Below are positions 8,025 to 17,075 of a DNA stretch of 64,000 nt, piece after piece. Under the pieces are notes generated by a model. It was not told the origin of the DNA. It made no database searches and saw only the letters and a program-made list of their open reading frames with translations. Numbering within the stretch: the first letter of the stretch is position 1; each line of letters begins with the position of its first letter. The DNA is from Opitutus terrae PB90-1. Lineage in GTDB: Bacteria; Verrucomicrobiota; Verrucomicrobiia; Opitutales; Opitutaceae. Location: assembly GCF_000019965.1 (NCBI RefSeq), contig NC_010571.1, positions 5,217,001-5,281,000 on the forward strand. The letters are read 5' to 3'. A program made the position numbers and the translations under genes.

Positions 8025-10613
8025 TTGTTCGCGACCGTTCTTGGGATTGTTGTCGCCGGAACGTCGTTCTCCTTGTGGGGCTACCGGGCCGGCCGCGAGG
8101 CTGAAGCGAAACAGATCGAAGCCGAATTTGATCGCCGGGCCGACACCCGCGTCGCGCTCACCCGGCAGATCGTCGCTTACTACCAGTCCGGACTCTATGC
8201 GCTGAAAAGCCTCTTCGAGGGCAGCGATGCGGTCACGCCGGAGGAGTTTCGCGATGTCGCCGTCGATGTGATGACGCGGCATCCGGGTGTCTCCGCGCTG
8301 GAATGGGTGCCGGTGGTCCCGGCGGCGGAGCGGAACGAATTTGAAGCCGCGGTGAGCCGCGCGCTGGGACGACCGTTTCACATCACGGAGCGCGGCGCGG
8401 ACGGGAGCATGGTCCGCGCGGCCGACCGGCCGGAGTATTTTCCGGTTACCTACGTTGAACCCGCCACCACCAACGACCGGGTGCTCGGACTCGACGTGCT
8501 GACGGCGTTCAGCCGGCCGCAGCTCGAGCGGGCGCGGCGCACCGCCCAGTTCACCATCACGCCGCGGTTCCAGCTCGTGCAGGGCGGCACCGGCGTGGTG
8601 ATGGCTTGGCCCGTGTTCAACCGCGGCGTGGACGAGACGACCGGGCGGTTGTGCCGCGGTTTCGTGCAAGGCGTGTTCCGGATCGACGAGATGATGGAGC
8701 ACAGTCAGCTGCCGTTCCCGCCCGCGACGCTCGACGAACTCTACCTCGACGCCGGCGTGCAGGATGGCTACAGCCGTGTGCTCTACGCCCGCTGGGGTGA
8801 TGCCAATCCGCCGAGTGCTCCGCTCGCCGAGAGCGACATGCGCCGCGGGCTTTACCGCGAGTTCCCCATCGACCTCGGCGGCCGGAAATGGCTCGCGCTT
8901 TATCGTCCGCCCGCCGCGTGGCTGGCGGAGCAAGACACGCATCAGCCCGAGCGCTGGCTCGTCACCAATCTGCTGATCGTCGCGCTGCTGGCGAGTCTCG
9001 TCACCGTGATGGGCCGGCGGACGATCTCCATCCAGCGCGAGGTCGAGAGCCGCACCACCGAACTCAACGAGAGCCGGCGCCAGCTCGCGAGCCTGTTGCA
9101 CGCGCTGCCGGGCGTCGCCTACCGCTGCACCTGGCGCGAGCACCTCGACGAGGTCGTCTTCGTGAGCGAAGGCAGTCTGCAGCTCAGCGGCTACGCCGCG
9201 GAGGAATTCATCACCCGGCAGGTCTTTTTCCGCGATCTGATTCACCCGGAGGATCTCGCGGTGGTGCGCGAGCGGACTCGGGCCGCGTTGACCGCGAAAC
9301 AGGAGTTCGAAGTCGAATACCGGATCCGAACGCGCACCGGCGAAACCAAATGGGTACTCTCCCGCGGTCGCGGCGTCTACACCGCCGACGGCCAACTGGC
9401 GTTCTACGAGGGCCTGATGGTCGACCTCACCGGCCAGCGTCAGGCCGAAGCCGAAAAGATGGCGATGGAGCGGCGGCTGCTCGAAAGCCAGAAGCTCGAG
9501 AGCCTCGGACTCCTCGCCGGCGGGATCGCGCACGATTTCAACAACATCCTCACCGGCATTCTCGGCCACGCCAATCTCGCCCGCTGCGCCCCTGCGAGCG
9601 AAACCGAGCTCGTCGAACATCTCCGGCAGATCGAGGCCGGCGCCGCGCGCGCCGCGGAGTTGTGCCAGCAAATGCTCGCCTTCTCCGGCCGCGGCCGGTT
9701 CGTCACCGAGACGGTCGATCTGAACCGGATCGTCCGCGATACGCTCCCGTTGCTGCAAGGTTCGCTGCCCGTGCGCGCCCGGCTGCAGCTCGCGCTGGCG
9801 CCGGAACCGGTGCTCGTCACCGGCGACGCCACGCAATTCCGGCAAATCGCGATGAACCTCATCCTCAACGCCGGCGAAGCGCTCCCCCCCGCCGGCGGAC
9901 AGGTCGCGGTGCGCAGCGGGCGCCGCGCCTTCGATGCCACCTTCCTCGCCGGCGTTCGCGGCCAAAACAACCTGGCGGCCGGCGACTACGTCTTTCTCGA
10001 GGTGCACGACACCGGTTGCGGCATGACGCCGGAGACGATCGCGAAGATTTTCGATCCGTTCTTCACCACCAAGTTCACCGGCCGTGGCCTGGGGCTCGCC
10101 GCCGTGCTCGGGATCGTCCGCGGCCACGCGGGCGGGCTGCGCGTCGACAGCGAGCCCGGCAAAGGCTCGATCTTCACGCTGCTCCTGCCCCCCGCCGCGA
10201 ACACCCAGCTCACCGCGGTGCGCCCGGGTACCGCGACGCCCTGGCGGACCAGCGGTCGCGTGCTCGTCGTCGATGACGAAATCTCCGTTCGCGAGATCGC
10301 CGCCCGGATGCTCAGCTCGTTCGGTTTCACCGTCGTCACGGCCAGCGACGGCGTCGACGGTCTGCGGCAGTTCCGCGCCAGCCCCCGGTCGTTCGATTTC
10401 GTGTTCCTCGATTTGACGATGCCCGGGCTCGACGGGATCGAAACGTTGACCGCGTTGCGCGCCACCGCCGCCGACATTCGCGTGATGCTGGTCAGCGGAT
10501 ACAGCGAAAACGAGCAGATCGCACAACTGGGCAAGGACGGCCGGCTCGTGTTCCTGCAAAAGCCCTTCGCGCGCGCCCGGCTGGAGCAGAAGCTGAAGGA
10601 ACTGCTCGCCTGA
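8025..10613 (+). CDS. CHASE-PAS hybrid sensor histidine kinase
   Basis: A membrane hybrid kinase of about 862 residues. Order: TM1 (about 1-20), an extracellular CHASE domain (about 45-250, with the typical GVSALEWVPVV and FPVTYVEP segments), TM2 (about 305-325), PAS domain (about 350-465), HisKA with His503 in GIAHDFNN, HATPase_c with HDTGCGM and GRGLGLAAV, and a C-terminal receiver with Asp796 in VFLDLTMPG. The start is uncertain: TTG 8025 begins directly in TM1, and no ATG or GTG lies close upstream in frame. CHASE domains sense small extracellular ligands. The receiver would pass phosphate on to an unlinked partner; none is adjacent. Confidence 0.88.
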   Translation: MFATVLGIVVAGTSFSLWGYRAGREAEAKQIEAEFDRRADTRVALTRQIVAYYQSGLYALKSLFEGSDAVTPEEFRDVAVDVMTRHPGVSALEWVPVVPAAERNEFEAAVSRALGRPFHITERGADGSMVRAADRPEYFPVTYVEPATTNDRVLGLDVLTAFSRPQLERARRTAQFTITPRFQLVQGGTGVVMAWPVFNRGVDETTGRLCRGFVQGVFRIDEMMEHSQLPFPPATLDELYLDAGVQDGYSRVLYARWGDANPPSAPLAESDMRRGLYREFPIDLGGRKWLALYRPPAAWLAEQDTHQPERWLVTNLLIVALLASLVTVMGRRTISIQREVESRTTELNESRRQLASLLHALPGVAYRCTWREHLDEVVFVSEGSLQLSGYAAEEFITRQVFFRDLIHPEDLAVVRERTRAALTAKQEFEVEYRIRTRTGETKWVLSRGRGVYTADGQLAFYEGLMVDLTGQRQAEAEKMAMERRLLESQKLESLGLLAGGIAHDFNNILTGILGHANLARCAPASETELVEHLRQIEAGAARAAELCQQMLAFSGRGRFVTETVDLNRIVRDTLPLLQGSLPVRARLQLALAPEPVLVTGDATQFRQIAMNLILNAGEALPPAGGQVAVRSGRRAFDATFLAGVRGQNNLAAGDYVFLEVHDTGCGMTPETIAKIFDPFFTTKFTGRGLGLAAVLGIVRGHAGGLRVDSEPGKGSIFTLLLPPAANTQLTAVRPGTATPWRTSGRVLVVDDEISVREIAARMLSSFGFTVVTASDGVDGLRQFRASPRSFDFVFLDLTMPGLDGIETLTALRATAADIRVMLVSGYSENEQIAQLGKDGRLVFLQKPFARARLEQKLKELLA

Positions 10614-10792
10614 GCGCGCCTCTTTGTGCCACCGAAACCGCGCGCGTGGGAGCGCGGCCGTACCGGCCGCAGCCTCTTCGGAGGCAAGCCGGACCGCCGA
10701 GTTTCCCCGCCATCGCGATCCGCGGGGCCGTGGTCTGAAACTCGCTTTGTGCCTTGGCGTCGCCCAGAGAACCGCTTTCGTTCCCCTTCCAC

Positions 10793-12121
10793 GTGAATCC
10801 GCCCGCCGCCGCACCGCAGCCTTCCCGTCCGCTCTCGCTCGGAGTCATTTTCCTCACGCTGTACATCGACCTGATCGGGTTCTCCATCATCTTTCCGTTC
10901 GTTCCGGATCTGATGGAGTATTACCTGCGTGGCGAAACGCCGGGCGGTCTGCTCGCCTGGCTGCTCGCCCAGACCAACGCACTCGCTGCTCTCCTCGGCA
11001 ATCACGACCACCTTGCCGACGTGCTGTTCGCCGGCGTGCTGACGTCGTTCTTCTCCATTCTGCAGTTCGTGTTCGCGCCGTTCTGGGGCGCGTTGTCCGA
11101 CCGTCGTGGCCGCCGCAGTGTCCTGCTGCTCACCGTGTGCGGCACCGCGGCCGGTTACGCGCTCTGGGTTTTCAGCGGGTCGTTCTGGCTCTTCATGCTG
11201 TCGCGCGTCATCTGCGGCGCGTTCGGCGGCAATCTGTCCGTCGCCACGGCCGCGGTCGCCGACGTCACCAGCCGGCAGGAGCGTTCGCGCGCGATGGGTT
11301 TGGTCGGCGCGGCCTTCGGCCTCGGCCTCGTGACCGGCCCGATGCTCGGCGCGATTTCCGCCTCGCACAACCTGCTGGCGTCGTATCCCTCGCTCGCCCG
11401 CTTCGGCATCAACCCGTTTTCCGTTCCGGCGCTGATCGCGCTCGGCATGTCGCTGGTGAACGTGGTCTGGATCGCGCTGCGGTTCCGCGAAACGGTGAGC
11501 ACGGCAACGCGGGACGAATCCGCCGCGACGCGGCTGCGCAATCCGCTCCGCGCGATCTTCGCGCTGCCCAGCGCCGCGGTCCGCCGCGCCAACCTGGTCG
11601 CGTTCATCTTCTCGGTCGCATTCGTCGCCATGGAGACCTCGCTCACCTTCCTCGCCGCCGAACGGTTCGGTTATACCGCCCGGCAAAACGGCATGCTCAT
11701 GGTGTTTCTCGGCGTCTGCTCGATCATCACCCAAGGCATGATCGTGCGCTGGCTGCTGCGCGAAACCAGTGAACTGCGCGTGCTCGCCGGTGGGTTGATT
11801 GCGGCGGCCGCCGGGCTGGTGTGCATCGGACTGGCGCCCGCGCCCTGGCTGGTTTTCGTCGGTCTTGCGTTCCTCGCCACCGGCTCGGGGCTCGTCAATC
11901 CCTCCACCACCGGACTCATCTCGCTCTACAGCCACACCGCGGAACAGGGGCGCGCGCTCGGCGTGTTCCGTTCGCTCGGCTCGCTCTCGCGGGCGATCAC
12001 GCCGGTTTGCGCCGGCACAGCCTACTGGATCTTTGGCGGCGGCAGTGTATTTGTCGTGGCCGCGGGGTTCGCGCTGGCCGCACTCTGGCTCAGCCGCACC
12101 CTCCCCTTGCCCGACAAATGA
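10793..12121 (+). CDS. MFS transporter, TetA-like drug/H+ antiporter family
   Basis: A 442-residue, 12-TM major facilitator. TM1 begins LGVIFLTLYIDLIGFSIIFP, the cytoplasmic loop between TM2 and TM3 carries GALSDRRGRRSVLL (motif A, G-x-x-x-D-R-x-G-R-R), and TM5 has the antiporter-type GPMLGA. A long loop between TM1 and TM2 contains a leucine-rich stretch (LAWLLAQTNALAALLGN). Closest in style to the tetracycline-resistance subgroup, but substrate cannot be told. I use GTG 10793; TTG 10754 is possible. The stop overlaps the next gene's ATG (ATGA), so the two are translationally coupled. Confidence 0.87.
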   Translation: MNPPAAAPQPSRPLSLGVIFLTLYIDLIGFSIIFPFVPDLMEYYLRGETPGGLLAWLLAQTNALAALLGNHDHLADVLFAGVLTSFFSILQFVFAPFWGALSDRRGRRSVLLLTVCGTAAGYALWVFSGSFWLFMLSRVICGAFGGNLSVATAAVADVTSRQERSRAMGLVGAAFGLGLVTGPMLGAISASHNLLASYPSLARFGINPFSVPALIALGMSLVNVVWIALRFRETVSTATRDESAATRLRNPLRAIFALPSAAVRRANLVAFIFSVAFVAMETSLTFLAAERFGYTARQNGMLMVFLGVCSIITQGMIVRWLLRETSELRVLAGGLIAAAAGLVCIGLAPAPWLVFVGLAFLATGSGLVNPSTTGLISLYSHTAEQGRALGVFRSLGSLSRAITPVCAGTAYWIFGGGSVFVVAAGFALAALWLSRTLPLPDK

Positions 12122-13365
12122 GCCTTCGCGTTCCAGCTCCCGTCGCTCGTTGGGCGGCGCCTTCGCGCCGCCGCGGGGCGTGGACGCGGACGATGCTGGC
12201 GATCGGGCTCGCGCTGGCGTTCGGGCTGGGCACCGGCTGCCACATGTTCCGCCGCGAAATGCCGCGGCCTGGTCGCACCACCCTCGATTCGCCGCTGGTC
12301 ATGATCCCGGCCAGGACCATGGCCAACTACCTGATCGTGCAGGGCAAGTGGGACAAGCGCGGTCCCTACAATTTCCTCATCGATACCGGCGCGTCGGTGA
12401 CCTTGGTCGCCCCCGAGCTCGCCGCGCGCTATTCTGCCAAGAACACCGCCCCCGCCCCCACGCCGCTGGTGCGCGTCAAGTCAGCCGACGGCGAGACCGC
12501 GCTCCTCAGCGCCGCCACGCTGCGACGCATCGAGCTGGGCGATGCGCGATTCGAGAACGTGCAGGTGCTGATCTATGATTGCGCCGCGATTTCCGCCCAT
12601 CTCGGCGTGAAGATCGACGGCGTCCTCGGTTTCCCGCTGTTTCGCGAAACCTTGCTCACGCTCGACTATCCGCACTCGCGCGTCCTGCTCCAGAAGCGCT
12701 CCGCCAACCCCCTGCTGCCCGGCTCGGTCATTCCGTTCAACAACGACCGGAAAACGCCCATCATTCCGCTGCGGCTCGGCGACCAGACGTTCGTCGCGCT
12801 GATCGACTCCGGCAGTGACGCGACCCTCAGCCTCAACCCCGCCGGACTCGCTCCGACGTTCACCGTCCCGCCGCGGGTCGGTGCCACGGTCGCCACGCTC
12901 AGCGGCGATCGCGAACAGCACATCGGCCGGCTCGCGCAGGCGCTGCGCATCGGCGACTATCTCATCGACCAGCCCGTGGTGGATCTGACGGACGAGCTCA
13001 CGTCGCTCGGCGGCGGATTGTTGAAGCACTTCACCGTGACCTTCGACCAGGAGCACAGCCGGGTGACCTTCTACCGCGAGTCGACCGCGCCGGTCCCTTC
13101 ACGCTCCTCCCGCAGCACGGGGCTGAGTTTCAGCAAAGCGCCCGCCTATTGGCGCGTCGTCAGCGTGATCCCCCAGTCGCCCGCCGAAGCCGAAGAGATC
13201 CAGCCCGGCGATCTGGTCACGCGGATCAACGGCCAGCCCGTCGCCGAGTGGGATATTTCTCGCTACCAGGAACTCGTCGCGTCCGCTGACGAGGTGACGT
13301 TCACGTTTTTGAATGGCACGCGCGAAACCGAAAAGCGGCTGAAGGTATTCGATCTGGTTCCGTAA
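12118..13365 (+). CDS. Retropepsin-like aspartyl protease lipoprotein with PDZ domain
   Basis: A 415-residue exported protein. An internal Met at about 26 starts a lipoprotein-like signal (MLAIGLALAFGLGTGC), so the true start may be 12193. Two retropepsin-like halves follow: Asp89 in LIDTGAS and Asp230 in LIDSGSD, each in the D-[TS]-G-[AS] context. A single-chain protease with both aspartates is thus plausible. The C-terminus (about 325-415) is a PDZ domain with SVIPQSPAEAEEIQPGDLVTRING. Family members of this kind are poorly characterised; a periplasmic peptidase with substrate recognition through PDZ is inferred. Overlaps the MFS gene by four bases. Confidence 0.82.
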   Translation: MSLRVPAPVARWAAPSRRRGAWTRTMLAIGLALAFGLGTGCHMFRREMPRPGRTTLDSPLVMIPARTMANYLIVQGKWDKRGPYNFLIDTGASVTLVAPELAARYSAKNTAPAPTPLVRVKSADGETALLSAATLRRIELGDARFENVQVLIYDCAAISAHLGVKIDGVLGFPLFRETLLTLDYPHSRVLLQKRSANPLLPGSVIPFNNDRKTPIIPLRLGDQTFVALIDSGSDATLSLNPAGLAPTFTVPPRVGATVATLSGDREQHIGRLAQALRIGDYLIDQPVVDLTDELTSLGGGLLKHFTVTFDQEHSRVTFYRESTAPVPSRSSRSTGLSFSKAPAYWRVVSVIPQSPAEAEEIQPGDLVTRINGQPVAEWDISRYQELVASADEVTFTFLNGTRETEKRLKVFDLVP

Positions 13366-13462
13366 CGCCGGACGTGCCCGGGCGCGTTGAAGTTGTAGCC
13401 AGCCGCAGCGCCAATGCGTGGGCCGCGCCGTGGCCCGGCTGCTTCAACTTAAACTTCCGTCT

Positions 13463-14929
13463 TCAACTCGGCGCGGTGTTTTTGCGCAGCAAAAACGCCG
13501 CGCCGCCGTCGTGCCCGGCCTCCCACGGCCGCGAGATCTGATGGTTTTCCAGCTTCCACTCGCCCGGACGCGCTCCCGCCAGAAATTCCTGCACCACGTG
13601 CTCGTTCTCCTCCGTGTCGATGCTGCACGTCGAATAGACCAGCCGGCCTCCCGGCGCCACCAGCCGCGCTGCCGCCCGCAGGAGCGCCAGCTGCTGCAGC
13701 GGATGCTTGCGAAAATCCCCTTCTTGCAGCCGCCATTTCACGTCCACGCGATGGCGCATCACCCCGGTGTTGGAACACGGTACGTCCAGCAGGACCGCGG
13801 GAAACTGCGCCGGCAGTTTGTGCTCGCGGAGCAGCCCGGCCGGATCCTGGCGCAAGTCGCCCTGCACCAGCGCGACCTCCACGCCCGCCGGCACGCGCGC
13901 GAGGTTTTCCTTCAACCGGCCGATCCGCGCGCCGGGCAAATCCATCGCCACGAGCCGGCCTTGACGCATCGAGTCGGCGATCAACAGGCTCTTCCCGCCG
14001 GGCGCGGCACAGCCGTCGAGCACGAGTTCGCCCGCCGCCGGCGCCAACAGTTCCACCGGAATCCGCGTCGCCGGATCCTGGAGATAAATCCGTCCTCTTT
14101 GCAGCAGCGGCTCGATTTCCGTCCAATGTCCCGGCGGGATTTCGAAAAACCCCGCCCACGCCGTCGGCTTGAACCACGCCGGCACCGGTTCTTCCGCTTT
14201 GGGCGCCGCCTTCGCCGCCTCCACCGGAACGGGGTTGCCCTCCGTAGGCGCGGCGACCGAGAGCTTGTCCTCCGCAGGCTCGGCAAAGGAGGAACGCCAG
14301 CGTGCGTAGACCGGCGCCGGTTGCTGATTCCACTCCAGCAGCGCGCGCGTGGCGGCCGCGCCGAACTGCGCCAGCCAGCTCCGCACGAGCCAGACCGGAT
14401 GCGAGAAATACTCTGCCAGCACGTCCGCCGGCGCGAGCTTGGGCGGCGGCGGCTCGGCGAGCACCCCCGCCAGCTTGCGCACCACCGCATTCACCATCCG
14501 CGCCTCCGCGGGACTGGCGAGTTGCTTCGTCTGCTCCACCGCGTGATGCACGATTTTCGCAACCCGTCCATCCACGACAGGGGTCGGTTGATCCGGCGCG
14601 TTCGTGGTCCCCGCCTCGGATGCGCGTGTCGGCGCGCCGCCGCGCTCCGCCCGCGCTTCAATCAGCTCGAATCCCGCCACCAGCAGCACCGCGCGCGTCG
14701 CGAACCGCGGCGAGTGGGACACCAGCCGGCCGATGGCGGCATCGATGCGCCCGAAATGCCGGATCGCGCCGAACACCAGGTGCTGGCAACGCGCGCGTTC
14801 CGTGCCGGTTAGCGAACCGCCAAGCGATTCGAGGAGTTCGTCCACGCGCTCGCGCCGGTCCAACCAGCGCGCGAGCAATCGCGCCGCCGCCGGCCACGCG
14901 GTCGTTCTGGCTTCCACGGGCGCGCTCAT
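13463..14929 (-). CDS. rsmB: 16S rRNA m5C methyltransferase RsmB/Sun family
   Basis: A 488-residue SAM-dependent RNA methyltransferase. Residues about 10-150 form a NusB-like RNA-binding domain; the C-terminal half is the Rossmann methyltransferase with DGCAAPGGKS (SAM motif I), LDVPCSNTGVMRHRVDVKW (motif IV Cys) and YSTCSID (motif VI catalytic Cys). Known RsmB enzymes methylate C967 of 16S rRNA. Between the two domains, residues about 205-240 are an Ala/Pro/Glu-rich insert; its first part is encoded by the palindrome TCCTCC...GGAGGA at 14268-14293. Stop overlaps a TTGAAG/CTTCAA hairpin shared with the convergent protease gene. Start at ATG 14929 (MSAPVEART). Confidence 0.9.
   Translation of the reverse strand: MSAPVEARTTAWPAAARLLARWLDRRERVDELLESLGGSLTGTERARCQHLVFGAIRHFGRIDAAIGRLVSHSPRFATRAVLLVAGFELIEARAERGGAPTRASEAGTTNAPDQPTPVVDGRVAKIVHHAVEQTKQLASPAEARMVNAVVRKLAGVLAEPPPPKLAPADVLAEYFSHPVWLVRSWLAQFGAAATRALLEWNQQPAPVYARWRSSFAEPAEDKLSVAAPTEGNPVPVEAAKAAPKAEEPVPAWFKPTAWAGFFEIPPGHWTEIEPLLQRGRIYLQDPATRIPVELLAPAAGELVLDGCAAPGGKSLLIADSMRQGRLVAMDLPGARIGRLKENLARVPAGVEVALVQGDLRQDPAGLLREHKLPAQFPAVLLDVPCSNTGVMRHRVDVKWRLQEGDFRKHPLQQLALLRAAARLVAPGGRLVYSTCSIDTEENEHVVQEFLAGARPGEWKLENHQISRPWEAGHDGGAAFLLRKNTAPS
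14268..14293. repeat. Palindromic repeat inside rsmB
   Basis: TCCTCCGCAGGCTCGG followed by CAAAGGAGGA forms a hairpin with the outer stem TCCTCC/GGAGGA. It lies in the linker-coding part of rsmB and is translated in frame as part of SSFAEPAEDK. A diverged second piece, TTGCCCTCCGTAGGC, lies 30 bases away. The pattern matches the short palindromes common between genes of this type of organism. Confidence 0.6.
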
Positions 14930-15012
14930 GGCCGGCCGAGGGTGACACACTGTTTGACAAGGATGCGCATTCTCCGCTCAACTCTCCCGTTCAGGCCCTC
15001 ACTTTCGCAATC

Positions 15013-16863
15013 ATGAATTCTGAAGCTGTTTCCGCGCTCATTGCCAAAAACCCGCCGCTCAAAGCGGCCAAAGCTCAGTTGGAGGCCATGGAGCCGGGCG
15101 CTTATGTGATCCACCGCAGCTGGGGGTTTGGCCGGATCAAGGATTATGACGAGGCGGCGCAGCGGCTGATCATCGATTTCAAGAACAAGAAGGGCCATGC
15201 GATGGATCCGGCCTTTTGCCTGACAACCATGGAAATCCTTCCGGCCAACCACCTGCTGGTCCGCAAGGAAACCGATCCGAAGCAGGTTGCCGAGTTGATC
15301 GCCGAAAACCCCGTCCAGCTCGTCGTCGAAACGCTGCAGACCTACGACAATCACGCCACCACCGCGATCGACCTGGAGATCACGCTCGGCCAGGTAATCG
15401 GCGAGGATAAGTTCAAAAAGTGGTGGGCCGCGACCAAGAAGGCGCTCGCCAAGGACCCGCGCATCTCCGTTCCGCAGAAAAAAACCGAGTGCTACGTCCT
15501 ACGTGAGACTCCCGTTTCGGCCGAAGACGAGATTCTCGAGCAGTTCAACTCGACGCGGTCGGCGCGCCGCCGAATCACCCTGGCCGAGGAGCTGATCGAG
15601 GCCATAGGCAAGAAGGAGATCAACACCGATCTCTCCGTGGTCCTGACCGGCGTCGCCGAGGCGGTGAAAAGCTCCAACCAACTCGACCCGTCCGAGCGGC
15701 TGTACGGCGCCGCGGTACGTGACGAGCTGGCCCGCCACTTGGGGATCGACCCCGCCACGTTCGAGCCGCAGCAACCGGCGCTCGTCGCCAACGCCCGCGA
15801 TCTCCCGGCCATCGCCGAGAAGATCCCGGTGCACTTCCAGGCGCGTTTCCTCGAACTGGTGAACGCCACGCACCCGATCGAGGGGCGCGACATCCTCTTC
15901 AACCTGCTCAAGACCTCGCAGGGCAAGTTCACGACCGAGTGCATCAACTTCCTCGTCGAGCAGGGCCACGCCGACGAGCTCGCCGCCGTACTCAAGCGCT
16001 GGCAGACCGAGCAGAATCTCCGCGCCCCGGTCCTGCTCTGGATCGTCAAGAACCGGCATTCGAAGAAATTCGCGAAGCTGCTCAACGATCTCATCACGCC
16101 GCGGCTGCTCGGCGCCATTTTCTTCGCGATCGATTACGAGGCGCTCCAAGCCTCCAGCGCGCGCCGGATTCCGCTCGCCGACATCCTCAGCGACGATACG
16201 GAGCTGATCGCCGACCTGCTTTCCACCGCCGATCCGGAAACCGCCCGCGATCTGGCCAACACCCTGATGCTCAACCAGGGCTTCGAGGAGCTGACGAAAA
16301 AGTCGCTGCTCGCGCGGTTCATCAAGATCTTCCCCAAGATCCAGACGCTGGTCGACTCCGAGGCCGAAACGCGCGAGGAACAGCTCATCGTTTCGAAGGC
16401 CAGCTACGAGCGGAAGCGCGAGGAATACGAGACCATCGTCTCGAAGAAGATTCCGGAAAACTCCAAGGCGATCGCCGCCGCCCGCGAGCACGGCGACCTG
16501 CGTGAGAATTCGGAATACAAGATGGCCAAGCAGGAGCAGCAGGTGCTCATGGCGCACAAGACCAATCTCGAACGCGATCTCGGCCGCGCCCGCATCTCCG
16601 ATTTCAAGGACGCCTCGATCGATCAGGTCAGCGTCGGTACGGTCGTCGAGGTCGCCAGCGTCAAGGACGGCCACCATACCACCTACACCGTGCTCGGCGC
16701 CTGGGACGGCGATCCGGAGAAGCATTTCATCTCCTACAAGACGCCGTTCGGTGCCGCGTTGCTCGGCAAGAAAACCGGCGACGTCATCAACGTGAAGACC
16801 GACGCCTCGGACGAGGACTACGCGATCGTCAGCATCGCGCGCTACGCCGACAAGGCCTCGTAA
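15013..16863 (+). CDS. greA: Extended GreA-family transcription elongation factor
   Basis: A 616-residue protein. The last 160 residues or so are a full GreA/GreB: a coiled coil whose tip carries the acidic GDLRENSEYKMAK signature, then the globular domain ending in SYKTPFGAALLGKKTGD. This part rescues backtracked RNA polymerase by stimulating transcript cleavage. The first 60 residues or so contain PGAYVIHRSWGFGRI, a small beta-rich fold reminiscent of CarD/TRCF RNA-polymerase interaction domains, and residues 70-450 are helical and unassigned. Very long GreA proteins are known in Chlamydia, so this may be a PVC-group trait. ATG 15013 is the first start after the divergent rsmB gene. Confidence 0.85.
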   Translation: MNSEAVSALIAKNPPLKAAKAQLEAMEPGAYVIHRSWGFGRIKDYDEAAQRLIIDFKNKKGHAMDPAFCLTTMEILPANHLLVRKETDPKQVAELIAENPVQLVVETLQTYDNHATTAIDLEITLGQVIGEDKFKKWWAATKKALAKDPRISVPQKKTECYVLRETPVSAEDEILEQFNSTRSARRRITLAEELIEAIGKKEINTDLSVVLTGVAEAVKSSNQLDPSERLYGAAVRDELARHLGIDPATFEPQQPALVANARDLPAIAEKIPVHFQARFLELVNATHPIEGRDILFNLLKTSQGKFTTECINFLVEQGHADELAAVLKRWQTEQNLRAPVLLWIVKNRHSKKFAKLLNDLITPRLLGAIFFAIDYEALQASSARRIPLADILSDDTELIADLLSTADPETARDLANTLMLNQGFEELTKKSLLARFIKIFPKIQTLVDSEAETREEQLIVSKASYERKREEYETIVSKKIPENSKAIAAAREHGDLRENSEYKMAKQEQQVLMAHKTNLERDLGRARISDFKDASIDQVSVGTVVEVASVKDGHHTTYTVLGAWDGDPEKHFISYKTPFGAALLGKKTGDVINVKTDASDEDYAIVSIARYADKAS

Positions 16864-16887
16864 CGGACGGATTCGCGGCGAATCAGC

Positions 16888-16968
16888 TTCTCGTTCTCTT
16901 TATCGTTCTCGTTCTCTCAACAATTCCGGCGACGGAACCGAGAAAAAGAACGATGACGAGAACGAGAA
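16888..16968. repeat. TTCTCGTTCTC inverted-repeat array
   Basis: A pyrimidine arm (16888-16916, built on TTCTCGTTCTC) is followed after 23 bases by a purine arm (16940-16968) that is its imperfect reverse complement, 24 of 29 positions pairing. It begins 25 bases after the greA stop and may act as a 3' hairpin. Two further copies flank dnaE2 (36424, 39909). Confidence 0.8.
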
Positions 16969-17075
16969 TGAACTAGCCCTGCGGAGGCGACGCCTCACCT
17001 TCGATCGATGGCCCTGGACGAGCGTGTTGCCACCGGGCCGCGTAGTCTTCGCGGCGCGGATCACCTCAATCCCGC

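Noticed and set aside
7989-11935. Long antisense frames opposite the hybrid kinase and the MFS gene.
   Set aside because: Low-complexity Arg/Glu-rich translation, no motif; the sense genes are well defined.
16864-17075. tRNA or small RNA gene after greA.
   Set aside because: The foldable sequence is the TTCTCG inverted repeat; no cloverleaf or conserved tRNA arms.
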